DNA of 64,000 bases from Clostridia bacterium (GTDB lineage Bacteria; Bacillota; Clostridia; Christensenellales; Aristaeellaceae): positions 1 to 64,000 of the forward strand of contig JAFPWH010000052.1 in NCBI GenBank assembly GCA_017395065.1, read 5' to 3'. Shown one piece after another: positions 53,702-61,468 of this stretch. Each line of letters opens with the position of its first letter. Within the stretch, counting starts at the first letter, position 1. Below the pieces are notes generated by a model. It was not told the DNA's origin. It worked only from the letters and a program-made list of their open reading frames with translations, and ran no database searches. A program made the translations under genes and the position numbers.

Positions 53702-54402
53702 TACCAGTCCACCTCTTCCACGGACAGGGGATTTTGCTGCTCCTCACAGTAGACGACCTTTCCGTTTTTCACCCTGACCACGACGTCACCCATTTTGGCG
53801 ATGTTCTGATTGTGGGTCACGACGATGATCGTTTTGCCCATTTCCCTGGCCATGGACAGAAGGAGCTTTAGCACCATGACGCCGGTTTCGCTGTCCAGCG
53901 CGCCCGTGGGCTCGTCGCACAAAAGGATCTTCGGATTCTTGGCCAGCGCTCTTGCGATGGACACACGCTGCTGCTCGCCTCCGCTCAGTTCGCTCGGGAA
54001 GGCGTGCTTGTGGTCCAGCAAGCCGACTGCCTTCAGCATGTCGTGGCTGCTGAGCGGGTCGTGCGCGATCTCCTTTACCAGCGCGACGTTCTCGATCACC
54101 GTGAGCGTGGGGATCAGGTTGTAGCTCTGAAACACGAAGCCCACGGTGTCGGCGCGGTAGTCCGCAAGCTCGTTGTTTGTGAGTTTGGAAATGTCCTGCC
54201 CGCCGATCAGTATCGTGCCCTCTGTCGGGCTGTCCAGACCGCCGATCAGGTTCAGCATCGTGCTTTTGCCGGCTCCGCTGGGGCCGAGGATGACGATGAA
54301 CTTGCCCTGTTCGAGCTGCAGATTCACGTGATCCAGTGCCCTTTGCTCGTGCTCTCCGTTTACGTAGACTCTTGAAACGTCCTTGAATTCCACTGCGTAC
54401 AT
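53701..54402 (-). CDS. ABC transporter ATP-binding protein (LolD/MacB type)
   Basis: A 233-residue ATPase. Walker A is GPSGAGKST, signature ELSGGEQQR, Walker B LLCDEPTGALDS, switch His in VTHNQNIA. The ADYRADTVGFVFQSYNLIPTLT (in part) is the LolD-type Q-loop region. I favour ATG 54402 because AGAGGA lies eight bases upstream. The ATG at 54420 is immediately behind the operator dyad and lacks an RBS; using it adds six residues. It forms an operon with the FtsX-type permease. Confidence 0.92.
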   Translation of the reverse strand: MYAVEFKDVSRVYVNGEHEQRALDHVNLQLEQGKFIVILGPSGAGKSTMLNLIGGLDSPTEGTILIGGQDISKLTNNELADYRADTVGFVFQSYNLIPTLTVIENVALVKEIAHDPLSSHDMLKAVGLLDHKHAFPSELSGGEQQRVSIARALAKNPKILLCDEPTGALDSETGVMVLKLLLSMAREMGKTIIVVTHNQNIAKMGDVVVRVKNGKVVYCEEQQNPLSVEEVDW

Positions 54403-54424
54403 ATCCGTCTTCCTCTTCATGTAA

Positions 54425-54476
54425 GTTAGTTTTTCGTAACTAACATAATTTTACACACACAGCGCGTACTTGTCAA
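54425..54476 (-). promoter_or_regulatory. Promoter with overlapping dyad operator of the ABC operon
   Basis: On the minus strand TTGACA (54476-54471) and TAAAAT (54453-54448) lie 17 bases apart. Directly downstream a perfect 7-bp inverted repeat, GTTAGTT (54425-54431) and AACTAAC (54438-54444) on the plus strand, covers the expected start site. It shares TAGTTAC with the dyad before the dtxR gene. Confidence 0.75.
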
Positions 54477-54644
54477 GCCGTTGTTGAAACTTAACGTCCC
54501 CTGTGTGCGTCCAAGAAAGGAAAACGGCGGCAAACGGCTGTTTTCGGTGAAAAAGCAAAAAACGCTTGCAAATTTCGCCCGGCCGTGCTATAATACCATT
54601 AAAGATTATAAAGGGAAGTTTGCATTGACGGAGGTGGGTCGCAG

Positions 54645-54872
54645 ATGAACAACAATCGCAGAGGGCTTCTTTTGCTGCTGGTGCTCGTGATCGTCGCGGC
54701 GCTCGTCTACGCGATCAAGAATCAGCGCAACAACACGGGTTCCTTCGATTCCCGTCCCCAGCAGGCAAACATGGAAACGACACCCGGCGCGGGCGCAAGG
54801 GACGTGTCTGACGAGGATCAGTCGACGCGTTTGCACCTTGGCGACATAAAGATCGATCTTGATCTGCGCTGA
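54645..54872 (+). CDS. Small single-helix membrane protein
   Basis: A 75-residue protein with a basic N-terminus (MNNNRR), one membrane helix (GLLLLLVLVIVAALVYAI) and a 45-residue hydrophilic, mildly acidic tail ending LHLGDIKIDLDLR. GGAGG is found 12 bases before the ATG. It is alone on the plus strand between the ABC operon and the dtxR gene and ends at a bidirectional terminator. The tail is low-complexity in the middle (Pro, Gly, Ala, Asp). I do not recognise it; the tail is probably outside the cell. Confidence 0.7.
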   Translation: MNNNRRGLLLLLVLVIVAALVYAIKNQRNNTGSFDSRPQQANMETTPGAGARDVSDEDQSTRLHLGDIKIDLDLR

Positions 54873-54895
54873 GGCGCTTTCTGAGCGTTTAAAAG

Positions 54896-54936
54896 AATAA
54901 AAAACAGATGCGGCGGATTTGCGCGGCATCTGTTTT
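54896..54936. terminator. Bidirectional terminator between the small membrane protein and dtxR genes
   Basis: An 11-bp stem AAAACAGATGC (54901-54911) with GCATCTGTTTT (54926-54936). T-rich runs are present in both directions. Confidence 0.8.
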
Positions 54937-54950
54937 CGTTTCGGGCTCTG

Positions 54951-55316
54951 TCAGGCTTTTTCCGTCATTTTGCGGATCGCTTCGAAGCTTTGCTCGCTGA
55001 TGACGTGCTCGACCTTGCAGGCGTCGTCCTGCGCGGTCTCCCTGTCGACGCCCATCAGCTCGAAAAACTTCGTCAGCGTCTTGTGACGGTGGTAGATGCG
55101 TTTTGCGATCTCCATGCCCTTCTCGGTAAGCGTGATATAGTTGTTTTCGTCCATGCTGATAAAGCCGTTTTCCCTGAGGCGCTTCATGGCCACGCTGACC
55201 GAGGGTTTGGTAATGCCGAGGCTGACGGCGATGTCGATCGAACGCGCATAGCCCTTTTCTTCCCTCAAGCGCAGAATGGATTCCAGATAGTCTTCCGCAG
55301 ACTGGCGTATTTTCAT
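54951..55316 (-). CDS. DtxR/MntR-family metal-dependent regulator
   Basis: A 121-residue metal-sensing repressor. The winged helix is SAEDYLESILRLREEKGYARSIDIAVSLGITKPSVSVAM (shown in part) with LRENGFISMDENNYITLTEKG; the dimerisation and metal-binding domain has IYHRHKTLTKFFELMGVD and EHVISEQSFEAI, with His and Glu ligands. No SH3-like third domain is present, as in MntR. The metal (Mn2+ or Fe2+) is not readable. Its own promoter has a -10 box TATAAT (55361-55356) followed by an imperfect dyad, consistent with autoregulation. Confidence 0.92.
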   Translation of the reverse strand: MKIRQSAEDYLESILRLREEKGYARSIDIAVSLGITKPSVSVAMKRLRENGFISMDENNYITLTEKGMEIAKRIYHRHKTLTKFFELMGVDRETAQDDACKVEHVISEQSFEAIRKMTEKA

Positions 55317-55337
55317 ATTGGCATCCCCTTTCCGGAG

Positions 55338-55361
55338 GTTCGTAGTTACAAACTTATTATA
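55338..55361 (-). promoter_or_regulatory. -10 box and imperfect dyad before the DtxR-family gene
   Basis: Minus-strand TATAAT (55361-55356) is followed by GTTTGTA-AC-TACGAAC (55353-55338), an inverted repeat with one mismatch. The plus-strand TAGTTAC (55343-55349) also occurs on the minus strand in the ABC-operon dyad. No convincing -35 box. Confidence 0.55.
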
Positions 55362-55430
55362 CCACAGTCGGCAGATTAAAGCAAATTACGTTATCGTAAA
55401 CGTGCAGTTAATCAGTTATTGCGAATGTGT

Positions 55431-55961
55431 TTATCGCAAGAAGGCGTCCAGTTGGGTCGTATCGTCCGTGAACAACACGTTTTCAAAATAGGCTTCCTCG
55501 CTGAAGCCCTCCCCGATCATGTGCCGAAACAGCGCTCTCAGCGGCGCAAAGTAGCCGGCGGCGTCGAAAAACACGATCGGCTGCGGTATGAGGTTCAGGC
55601 TTTTGAGCGAAAGCACCTCGGTGATCTCGTCGAGCGTTCCAAGTCCCCCGGGCAGCACGGCGAAGGCGTCGGCGAGCTCGATCATTTTGCTTCGGCGTTC
55701 GGCCACGTCTTTGGTGTAGATGTATTCGGTCAGGCCCTTTTGCTTAAGGTTCATGATCTCGTCCACGTCCGGAAGAACGCCGGTGACCTTGCCGCCATGG
55801 TTCAATACCGCCGAGGCCAGTTCCCCCATCAGGCCGCCGCGCGAGCCGCCGTAGACGAGCGTATGGCCTTTGTCGCCGATCCAGGCGCCGAGGCTGCGCG
55901 CTGCCTGTACGTATTCAGGGCGCGCACCGTTTCTCGATCCGAGGTATACCGCTATTTTCAT
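55431..55961 (-). CDS. LOG-family nucleotide 5'-monophosphate phosphoribohydrolase (TIGR00730 type)
   Basis: A 176-residue Rossmann-like protein of the lysine decarboxylase-like/LOG family. The signature VLPGGLGTLDEITEVL (PGGxGTxxE) and YGGSRGGLMGELA are present, and the start IAVYLGSRNGARPEYVQAAR is usual. Members hydrolyse the N-glycosidic bond of nucleoside monophosphates (cytokinin riboside phosphates in plants, AMP-like substrates in bacteria). It is monocistronic between dtxR and iorB. Confidence 0.9.
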   Translation of the reverse strand: MKIAVYLGSRNGARPEYVQAARSLGAWIGDKGHTLVYGGSRGGLMGELASAVLNHGGKVTGVLPDVDEIMNLKQKGLTEYIYTKDVAERRSKMIELADAFAVLPGGLGTLDEITEVLSLKSLNLIPQPIVFFDAAGYFAPLRALFRHMIGEGFSEEAYFENVLFTDDTTQLDAFLR

Positions 55962-56040
55962 GGCGTTTTTTGTCCTTTCACGTCTATTTACAGCAAAATG
56001 GCGGGGTTTCCGCCATTTGCCTCGGGCCGCGCGAAGCAGC

Positions 56041-56610
56041 CTAAATTTCCCTGCCGGAAACGAACGCTTTTTTGTTCAGCTCCACGAATTTGGGCTTGAC
56101 CAGCTTTTCGATCGCGCCGAGCCAGGCGTCCTGCTCAATTTCAGGCAGGTAGTTCGACAGCACGCCGATCAGCACGGTGTTGACCGCCTTTTCGCTGCCG
56201 GCAGCCCTGGCCAGCGCCAGCGCGTCCACCGCCTTGACGTCACACAGTTTGGAAAGCTTCTGCGTGGGCTCGGCGGGATAGCTCGCGCCGCCCGTGATGA
56301 CCGTGATCGGATAGATCTCCTGTGTATTGGTGATGAGCGTTCCGTCTTTTTTGAGCATTTCGAGGTATCTTGCGCCCTCGACCGCCTCGAAGGAAAGGAT
56401 GAAATCCGCTTCCCCCTTGTCCACGATGGGCGAATACACCTTCTCGCCGTATTTTACGTAGGTGACCACGCTGCCGCCCCTTTGCGACATGCCGTGCACC
56501 TCGCTGAGCTTGACGTCGAAGCCTTTTTCCACCAGCACGTGTCCGATCAGGCGGCTGGCCAGAAGCGTGCCCTGTCCGCCGACGCCAACTATCATAATCG
56601 ACTTTGTCAT
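56041..56610 (-). CDS. iorB: Indolepyruvate:ferredoxin oxidoreductase beta subunit
   Basis: A 189-residue gamma-type domain subunit of 2-oxoacid oxidoreductases. It starts SIMIVGVGGQGTLLASRLIG, the hallmark of IorB, and has VHGMSQRGGSVVTYVKYGEKVYSP, which is the conserved MSQRGG segment. With IorA it oxidises aromatic 2-oxo acids (indolepyruvate, phenylpyruvate, hydroxyphenylpyruvate) to acyl-CoA and CO2 and reduces ferredoxin. Its ATG is three bases from the iorA stop, and its GGAGGG lies inside the end of iorA. Confidence 0.95.
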   Translation of the reverse strand: MTKSIMIVGVGGQGTLLASRLIGHVLVEKGFDVKLSEVHGMSQRGGSVVTYVKYGEKVYSPIVDKGEADFILSFEAVEGARYLEMLKKDGTLITNTQEIYPITVITGGASYPAEPTQKLSKLCDVKAVDALALARAAGSEKAVNTVLIGVLSNYLPEIEQDAWLGAIEKLVKPKFVELNKKAFVSGREI

Positions 56611-56613
56611 CGC

Positions 56614-58341
56614 TTAGCCCTCCTTGATCGCGCCGAAAGCGCACAGTGTAGCGCACAAACCGCAGCCTGCGCACTGGTTGGCGTCTATCACGGCCTTGCC
56701 GCCCTCAAAGCGGATCGCCGGGCAGCCGAGCTTCATGCAGGAGCGGCATGCCCTGCACTTGTCCATCTCCACGCTGAGCGCCGGGCGGGGCTTTACGTAT
56801 TTGAGCAGCATGCACGGCCTGCGGCAGATGATGACCGAAGGCTCGTCCGCGGCGAGTTCTTCCTTCACGGCGGCCTCCACGGCCTTCAGGTCGTAGGCGT
56901 CCACGCTGCGAACGCGCCTGATGCCGACCGCCTCGCACAGCTTTTCAAGGCTCACGGGCGGCACCTGCTGCATTTTGAGCGTATAGCCCGTCGCCGGGTT
57001 TTGCTGGTGCCCCGTCATGCCGGTGATGGAGTTGTCGAGGATCAGCACGGTGGATATTGAGCGGTTGTAGGCGATGTCGGTAAGGGAAGTGATGCCGCTG
57101 TGCAAAAATGTGCTGTCGCCGATGACCGCTACGGTCTTGTTGCTCGTTTCCGGGCGAACGGTGTTGAAGCCGTGCAGCATCGATACGCTCGCGCCCATGC
57201 AGACCGTGGAATCCATGGCGCTCAGCGGCGCGCTCGCGCCCAGCGTATAGCAGCCGATGTCGCCGGTCACGGTGAGCTTGAGTTTGCTGAGCACGTAGAA
57301 CACGCCCCTGTGCGGGCAGCCCGCGCACATGACCGGCGGGCGGCCGGGAACGGGCTCCCCGAAGCGGCTGACTTCTTTGGCCTTCAGTCCCATCGCCGCG
57401 GCGATCTTGCTTTGACTGAGCTCGCCGGTGTTGCCGAACAGGTCCTTGCCTCCGTCGACTCTGATGCCCGCGGCGCGGATCTCCTGCTCAAAGATGCCGT
57501 CCAGCTCCTCGACCACGACGAGCTTTTCGACCTTCCCGGCAAACTCCCTGATCGCGTCCAGCGGCATCGGGAAGCTTAAGCCGATTTTGAAGACGCTGGC
57601 GTTCGGGAAGACTTCCTTTACGTACTGATAGCAGCTGCCCGCGCACACGAAGCCGAGCGCGGTATCCCCCATTTCGGCGAAATTGAGCGGAGACGTTTCG
57701 GAATAGTCCTTGAGCGCCTTCAGCCTGTCCTCCACCGCGAAGTGGCGCTTTACGGCGTTGCCGGGGTTCATGACGTACTTGGCGGGGTTTTTGACGTAGT
57801 CCTTGAGGCCCGCTTCCTGCCTGACTTTGAGTTCCACGAGGCTTTGCGAATGCGCGACCCTCGTGCAGGTCCTCAACAGTACGGGCGTATCGTACTTTTC
57901 GGAAAGCTCGTAGGCCAGCACGGTAAAGTCTCTGCATTCCGCGCTGTCCGCCGGCTCCAGCATGGGCATTTTGGCCGCCCGCGCGTAGTGGCGGGAATCC
58001 TGTTCGTTCTGGGAGGAGTGCATCGCGGGGTCGTCCGCGACGCATATGACCATGCCGCCGTTTACGCCCGTATAGGCAGAGGTGAACAGCGGATCGGCGG
58101 CGACGTTCAAACCAACGTGCTTCATCGCCGTAAAGCTTCTTGCGCCCGCCAGCGACGCGCCCAGCGCCGATTCGGTCGCCACTTTTTCATTGGGCGCCCA
58201 TTCGGCGTAGACCTCGTCGTACAGCGCGACTTCTTCGGTTATTTCGGTGCTGGGCGTGCCCGGGTAGGAGGAAACGTATTTCACGCCCGCCTCGTACAGG
58301 CCCCTGGCAATGGCTTTGTTGCCGAGCATAAGTTCCTTCAT
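56614..58341 (-). CDS. iorA: Indolepyruvate:ferredoxin oxidoreductase alpha subunit
   Basis: A 575-residue TPP-dependent subunit. The N-terminal pyrimidine-binding part has SSYPGTPSTEI and WAPNEKVATESALGASLAGA; the TPP-binding region has CAGCPHRGVFY and IGDSTFLHSGI...NSITGMTGHQQNP. A C-terminal ferredoxin domain carries two clusters of cysteines, CRACRSCMKLGCP and CAGCGLCATLC. ATG 58341 is preceded by GGAG at ten bases; nine upstream residues are rejected. The acyl-CoA synthetase gene lies immediately upstream, 23 bases away, suggesting a joint aryl-acyl-CoA pathway. Confidence 0.95.
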   Translation of the reverse strand: MKELMLGNKAIARGLYEAGVKYVSSYPGTPSTEITEEVALYDEVYAEWAPNEKVATESALGASLAGARSFTAMKHVGLNVAADPLFTSAYTGVNGGMVICVADDPAMHSSQNEQDSRHYARAAKMPMLEPADSAECRDFTVLAYELSEKYDTPVLLRTCTRVAHSQSLVELKVRQEAGLKDYVKNPAKYVMNPGNAVKRHFAVEDRLKALKDYSETSPLNFAEMGDTALGFVCAGSCYQYVKEVFPNASVFKIGLSFPMPLDAIREFAGKVEKLVVVEELDGIFEQEIRAAGIRVDGGKDLFGNTGELSQSKIAAAMGLKAKEVSRFGEPVPGRPPVMCAGCPHRGVFYVLSKLKLTVTGDIGCYTLGASAPLSAMDSTVCMGASVSMLHGFNTVRPETSNKTVAVIGDSTFLHSGITSLTDIAYNRSISTVLILDNSITGMTGHQQNPATGYTLKMQQVPPVSLEKLCEAVGIRRVRSVDAYDLKAVEAAVKEELAADEPSVIICRRPCMLLKYVKPRPALSVEMDKCRACRSCMKLGCPAIRFEGGKAVIDANQCAGCGLCATLCAFGAIKEG

Positions 58342-58364
58342 AATTCTTTCTCTCCGTTTCGGAA

Positions 58365-59999
58365 TCAACCAGTGATCTGAGTCTTTACCACGCTCTCGCC
58401 CGCGTACATTTTGCGAAGCTTGGGCTTTTCGATCTTGCCCGTTGCGTTTCTGGGCACCTTGGTGAGGATGATCTTGCGGGGGCGCTTGTACCGGGGCAGG
58501 TCCATGCAGAATTCGTTGATCTCCTCCTCGGTGAGCGTCATGCCCTCCTTGGCCTCGACGACCGCGCAGGCGATCTCGCCGAGCCTGGGATCGGGAAGGC
58601 CGATCACCGCCACGTCCTTGATTTTCGGATGGGCGCGCATGAAGTCTTCGATCTGCACGGGGTACAGGTTTTCGCCGCCGGTGATGATGACGTCCTTTTT
58701 GCGGTCGACCAGGAAGTAGAAGCCGTCCTCGTCCTGCATGGCCATGTCTCCCGTAAACAGCCAGCCGTCCTGAAGCACTTCCTTCGTCGCCTTCTCGTCG
58801 TGATAGTAGCAGGTCATGACGCCGGGGCCCTTGACGGCCAGCTCGCCCACCTCGCCGCGCACGACCTCGTTTTTGTTTTCGTCCACGATCTTGACCTGCC
58901 AGCCGTAGCCGGGCACGCCGATGGCGCCGACCTTGTGGATGTTTTCGACGCCCAGATGGACGCAGCCGGGGCCGATGGATTCACTCAGGCCGTAGTTCGT
59001 ATCGTAATCGTGGTGCGGGAAGATTGCCTTCCAGCGCTTGATCAGGGACGGGGGCACGGGCTGCGCGCCGATGTGCATGAGCCGCCACTGGCTGAGCTCA
59101 TAGTCCGCAAGGTTCACCTTGCCGCTGTCGATGGCGTCCAGAATGTCCTGCGCCCAGGGGACCAGCAGCCACACGATCGTGCATTTTTCGCTCGACACCG
59201 CCGAAAGGATGCTCTGGGGCTTCGTGCCCGTGAGCAGTACGGCCTTGGAGCCGCTGATGAGGGAGCCGAACCAGTGCATCTTCGCGCCGGTGTGGTAAAG
59301 CGGCGGTATGCACAAAAAGACGTCGTCGTGCGTCTGTCCGTGGTGCGCCTGCTCAACCTTGGCCGAATGCGTGAGGCTCTGATGCTTGTGCAGGATCGCC
59401 TTGGGGAAGCCGGTGGTTCCGCTGGAAAAATAGATGGCAGCGTAATCGTCGTCGGTGAGCGGGATCATCGGGTCCTCGCTGGACTCGTTTGCGACCAGAT
59501 GGATGTAGTTTTCCGCGAACACGGGGCAGCCGTCGCCCGCGTAGAACAGAAGCTTCACGCGCGGGATCTTTTCGACGATCTCCTCCATGCGGCCGATGAA
59601 TTCATAGCCGAAGAACAGCGCGTCGGAATCGCTCAGCTCCAGGCAGTACTTTATTTCGTCCGCGGTATATCTGAAATTGAGGGGCACGGCGATGGCGCCG
59701 GCCTTGAGGATGCCGAAATAGATCGGCAGCCACTCTATGCCGTTCATCATGAGGATGGCGACCTTGTCGCCCTTTTTGATGCCCCGTCTGATCAAAAGGT
59801 TTGCGCAGCGGTTGGCTTTTTCGTTGAAAACGCGCCAGGTGTTTTCCCGCCGGTAGGCTCGGCCCACGGGCTGCTCGATCAGCGAATACTCCTTCCAGGT
59901 GCTGCGGTGCAGCTCCGTTTTTTCCGGATTGAGCTCGACGAGCGCCACTTCGTCCGCGTAATTTCTGGCGTTGTTCCTGAGCAGGTCAATGATAGGCAT
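58365..59999 (-). CDS. AMP-forming acyl-CoA synthetase
   Basis: A 544-residue adenylate-forming enzyme that makes acyl-CoA from acid, ATP and CoA. Core motifs are YFSSGTTGFPKAILHKH (A3), the Tyr/Gly region DTNYGLSESIGPG (A5), LFTGDMAMQDEDGFYFLVDRKKDVIITGGENLYP (given in part, A7-A8), and the catalytic Lys in NATGKIEKPKL (A10). Length is typical of medium/long-chain or aryl acyl-CoA synthetases. ATG 59999 is preferred over TTG 60020. It is first in the transcript with iorA and iorB, so an aromatic acid such as phenyl- or indole-acetate is a reasonable substrate, by inference only. Confidence 0.92.
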   Translation of the reverse strand: MPIIDLLRNNARNYADEVALVELNPEKTELHRSTWKEYSLIEQPVGRAYRRENTWRVFNEKANRCANLLIRRGIKKGDKVAILMMNGIEWLPIYFGILKAGAIAVPLNFRYTADEIKYCLELSDSDALFFGYEFIGRMEEIVEKIPRVKLLFYAGDGCPVFAENYIHLVANESSEDPMIPLTDDDYAAIYFSSGTTGFPKAILHKHQSLTHSAKVEQAHHGQTHDDVFLCIPPLYHTGAKMHWFGSLISGSKAVLLTGTKPQSILSAVSSEKCTIVWLLVPWAQDILDAIDSGKVNLADYELSQWRLMHIGAQPVPPSLIKRWKAIFPHHDYDTNYGLSESIGPGCVHLGVENIHKVGAIGVPGYGWQVKIVDENKNEVVRGEVGELAVKGPGVMTCYYHDEKATKEVLQDGWLFTGDMAMQDEDGFYFLVDRKKDVIITGGENLYPVQIEDFMRAHPKIKDVAVIGLPDPRLGEIACAVVEAKEGMTLTEEEINEFCMDLPRYKRPRKIILTKVPRNATGKIEKPKLRKMYAGESVVKTQITG

Positions 60000-60039
60000 A
60001 GTCTGATTAGTCCTTTCCAAGTGAGTTTGTTATTGTAAC

Positions 60040-60068
60040 AGTTTAACACTTTACTGAATAAAAGTCAA
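60040..60068 (-). promoter_or_regulatory. Promoter of the acyl-CoA synthetase-iorAB operon
   Basis: Minus-strand TTGACT (60068-60063) and TAAACT (60045-60040) with a 17-bp spacer. TGTTA...TAACA half-sites flank the start region and could be an operator. Confidence 0.6.
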
Positions 60069-60170
60069 GCAATGAAAAGACATTTAATACTATTCTTATT
60101 TTCACAAAACAAAACGCCCTTCTTATCCTGCGGAGCCCGGTCAAAAGCGAACCTTACCGGCAAGATGCAG

Positions 60171-60202
60171 AAAATCGCAGCCGCCGGTTTCCCGGCGGCC
60201 GC
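60171..60202 (-). terminator. Terminator of the small secreted protein gene
   Basis: Stem GCAGCCGCCGG (60177-60187) with CCGGCGGCCGC (60192-60202), one mismatch; followed on the minus strand by GATTTTC. Confidence 0.65.
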
Positions 60203-60225
60203 AGTCAAAAGATTAAGCCCGTTAG

Positions 60226-60539
60226 TCAGTCCGCTTGCCTTACGATGCAAGGCATGCCGATCTCGATCGCCCGGCTTTCCGCGTACGAGCCGGCGGCGAC
60301 TGAGAGCACGCAGGTGCTGCCGTCGAACGCGTCGGGGGCTAGGGTACGTCCGCTTCCGATTCCCAGCTGCGCGACGCCTCGACGATCTCGTCGACGGTCG
60401 TCATCACGTCCGTAAGCGGCATGTTGAACCATTCCTGCGGATACGGGCTGTCGCCCTCCGCGCCGGCTGTCGCAAAGAGCGAGCAGCCCAGCAGTAAAAG
60501 CGCCAGCGCGAGCACCGAGCAGAGCACTGTTTTTCTCAT
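60226..60539 (-). pseudogene. Small secreted protein interrupted by a frameshift
   Basis: ATG 60539 (GGGAGG ten bases upstream) opens a 66-residue frame with a signal peptide (MRKTVLCSVLALALLLLG, then CSLFATAGAEG, maybe a lipoprotein Cys) that stops at TAG 60339. A second frame, shifted by one base, takes over at once: LAPDAFDGSTCVLSVAAGSYAESRAIEIGMPCIVRQAD in two parts, ending at TGA 60226 just before the terminator. Adding a single C to the CCC at about 60340-60343 joins both into one protein of about 104 residues. So it is a recent frameshift, a sequencing error, or a programmed shift. Family unknown. Confidence 0.6.
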
Positions 60540-60682
60540 GTGGATCGAACCTCCCGGGTCAATTATTTCCAATTCGAGTATTATAAAGGTTTTATCAAAA
60601 ACGTGAAGTTTTGTCAATTATGCGCATTTTGTAGTATATGCTTTATTTTGTTTACATAGGTGGAATGGAGCAATTTGGGGGC

Positions 60683-60711
60683 TTGTTTTTTTGCGGGAAT
60701 TATGCTATGAT
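60683..60711 (+). promoter_or_regulatory. Promoter of the secreted 221-residue protein gene
   Basis: TTGTTT (60683-60688) and TATGAT (60706-60711) with a 17-bp spacer, 25 bases before the ATG. Confidence 0.6.
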
Positions 60712-60736
60712 AGAAGGCAGAACGGAGGACGAAAGC

Positions 60737-61402
60737 ATGAAAAAGCTATTGGCGCTGTTTCTGGCGCTGTTTCTGTGTATGAGTCTCGCCCCGGCCGAAG
60801 AGAGCGAAGGCGAAACGGAAAATACCGAAGACGAGGATTGGGGCTACGGCTACATCAATCCCAACCTGGACTATTATCTGGGCCTGCCCAAGGACTGGAT
60901 CATCATCGGCAGCGGAACGACCGGGAACCAGAAGATTCTGGACAACAACGAGCTGCTCAGCGTAAACAGCAGCTTTGACCCCTACTATCTGAGCCGCCAG
61001 ATCACAAAGGACAACGACATACTGATCTGCCTGACCCCGGACGGCAAGCAGGGCATGACGCTGGTTTACGGCGCAAGCGAGTTCATGGACAATTCCACGC
61101 TGATCGACCACGAGGAGGACTTCCGCGCACAGATCAAAAAAGACAATCCCAGCGTACAGTTCAACGACGCCGAATGCGGCTCCTACAGCTTCAACAGTCT
61201 GGAGAGCGTGCTCAGGCTCAGCATGAATTACGGCGGTGGCAGCATCAACCAGTTCTGCGTGGTGTCCGGCCGGTACATGTTCGTTTTCACGTTTTACAAC
61301 GTGAAGGAGAGCAGCGAAGACAGCAGCGAGATCACCGCAAAGAACATCCTTTCGCTGTTCAAGACGGGCGTGAGCGAGTTCAAAGACAGCGGCAAAAACT
61401 GA
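60737..61402 (+). CDS. Secreted protein of unknown function
   Basis: A 221-residue exported protein. Residues 1-20 form a signal peptide (MKKLLALFLALFLCMSLAPA), followed by a very acidic stretch (EESEGETENTEDED) and then a globular part rich in aromatic residues: YINPNLDYYLGLPKDWIIIG, GKQGMTLVYGASEFMD, and SGRYMFVFTFYN. The pattern resembles the small stress-type 'PsbP/DcrB-like' secreted domains that start with LGLPxDW, but I cannot assign it. ATG 60737 has GGAGG eight bases upstream; the longer frame upstream lacks a signal. A strong terminator follows. Confidence 0.75.
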   Translation: MKKLLALFLALFLCMSLAPAEESEGETENTEDEDWGYGYINPNLDYYLGLPKDWIIIGSGTTGNQKILDNNELLSVNSSFDPYYLSRQITKDNDILICLTPDGKQGMTLVYGASEFMDNSTLIDHEEDFRAQIKKDNPSVQFNDAECGSYSFNSLESVLRLSMNYGGGSINQFCVVSGRYMFVFTFYNVKESSEDSSEITAKNILSLFKTGVSEFKDSGKN

Positions 61403-61424
61403 GCAGCTTCATAGATATAGACAA

Positions 61425-61460
61425 CGCCGCGTCCCCGGTTCGGGGCGCGGCGATTCTTGT
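61425..61460 (+). terminator. Terminator of the secreted protein gene
   Basis: A 12-bp stem CGCCGCG(T)CCCCG (61425-61437, one bulge) with CGGGGCGCGGCG (61441-61452), then ATTCTTGTTT. Confidence 0.75.
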
Positions 61461-61468
61461 TTATCGGT

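Noticed and set aside
60072..60497. 141-codon plus-strand frame opposite the frameshifted secreted gene
   Set aside because: It lies opposite a signal-peptide gene and through its terminator, with a low-complexity Arg-rich product and no RBS.
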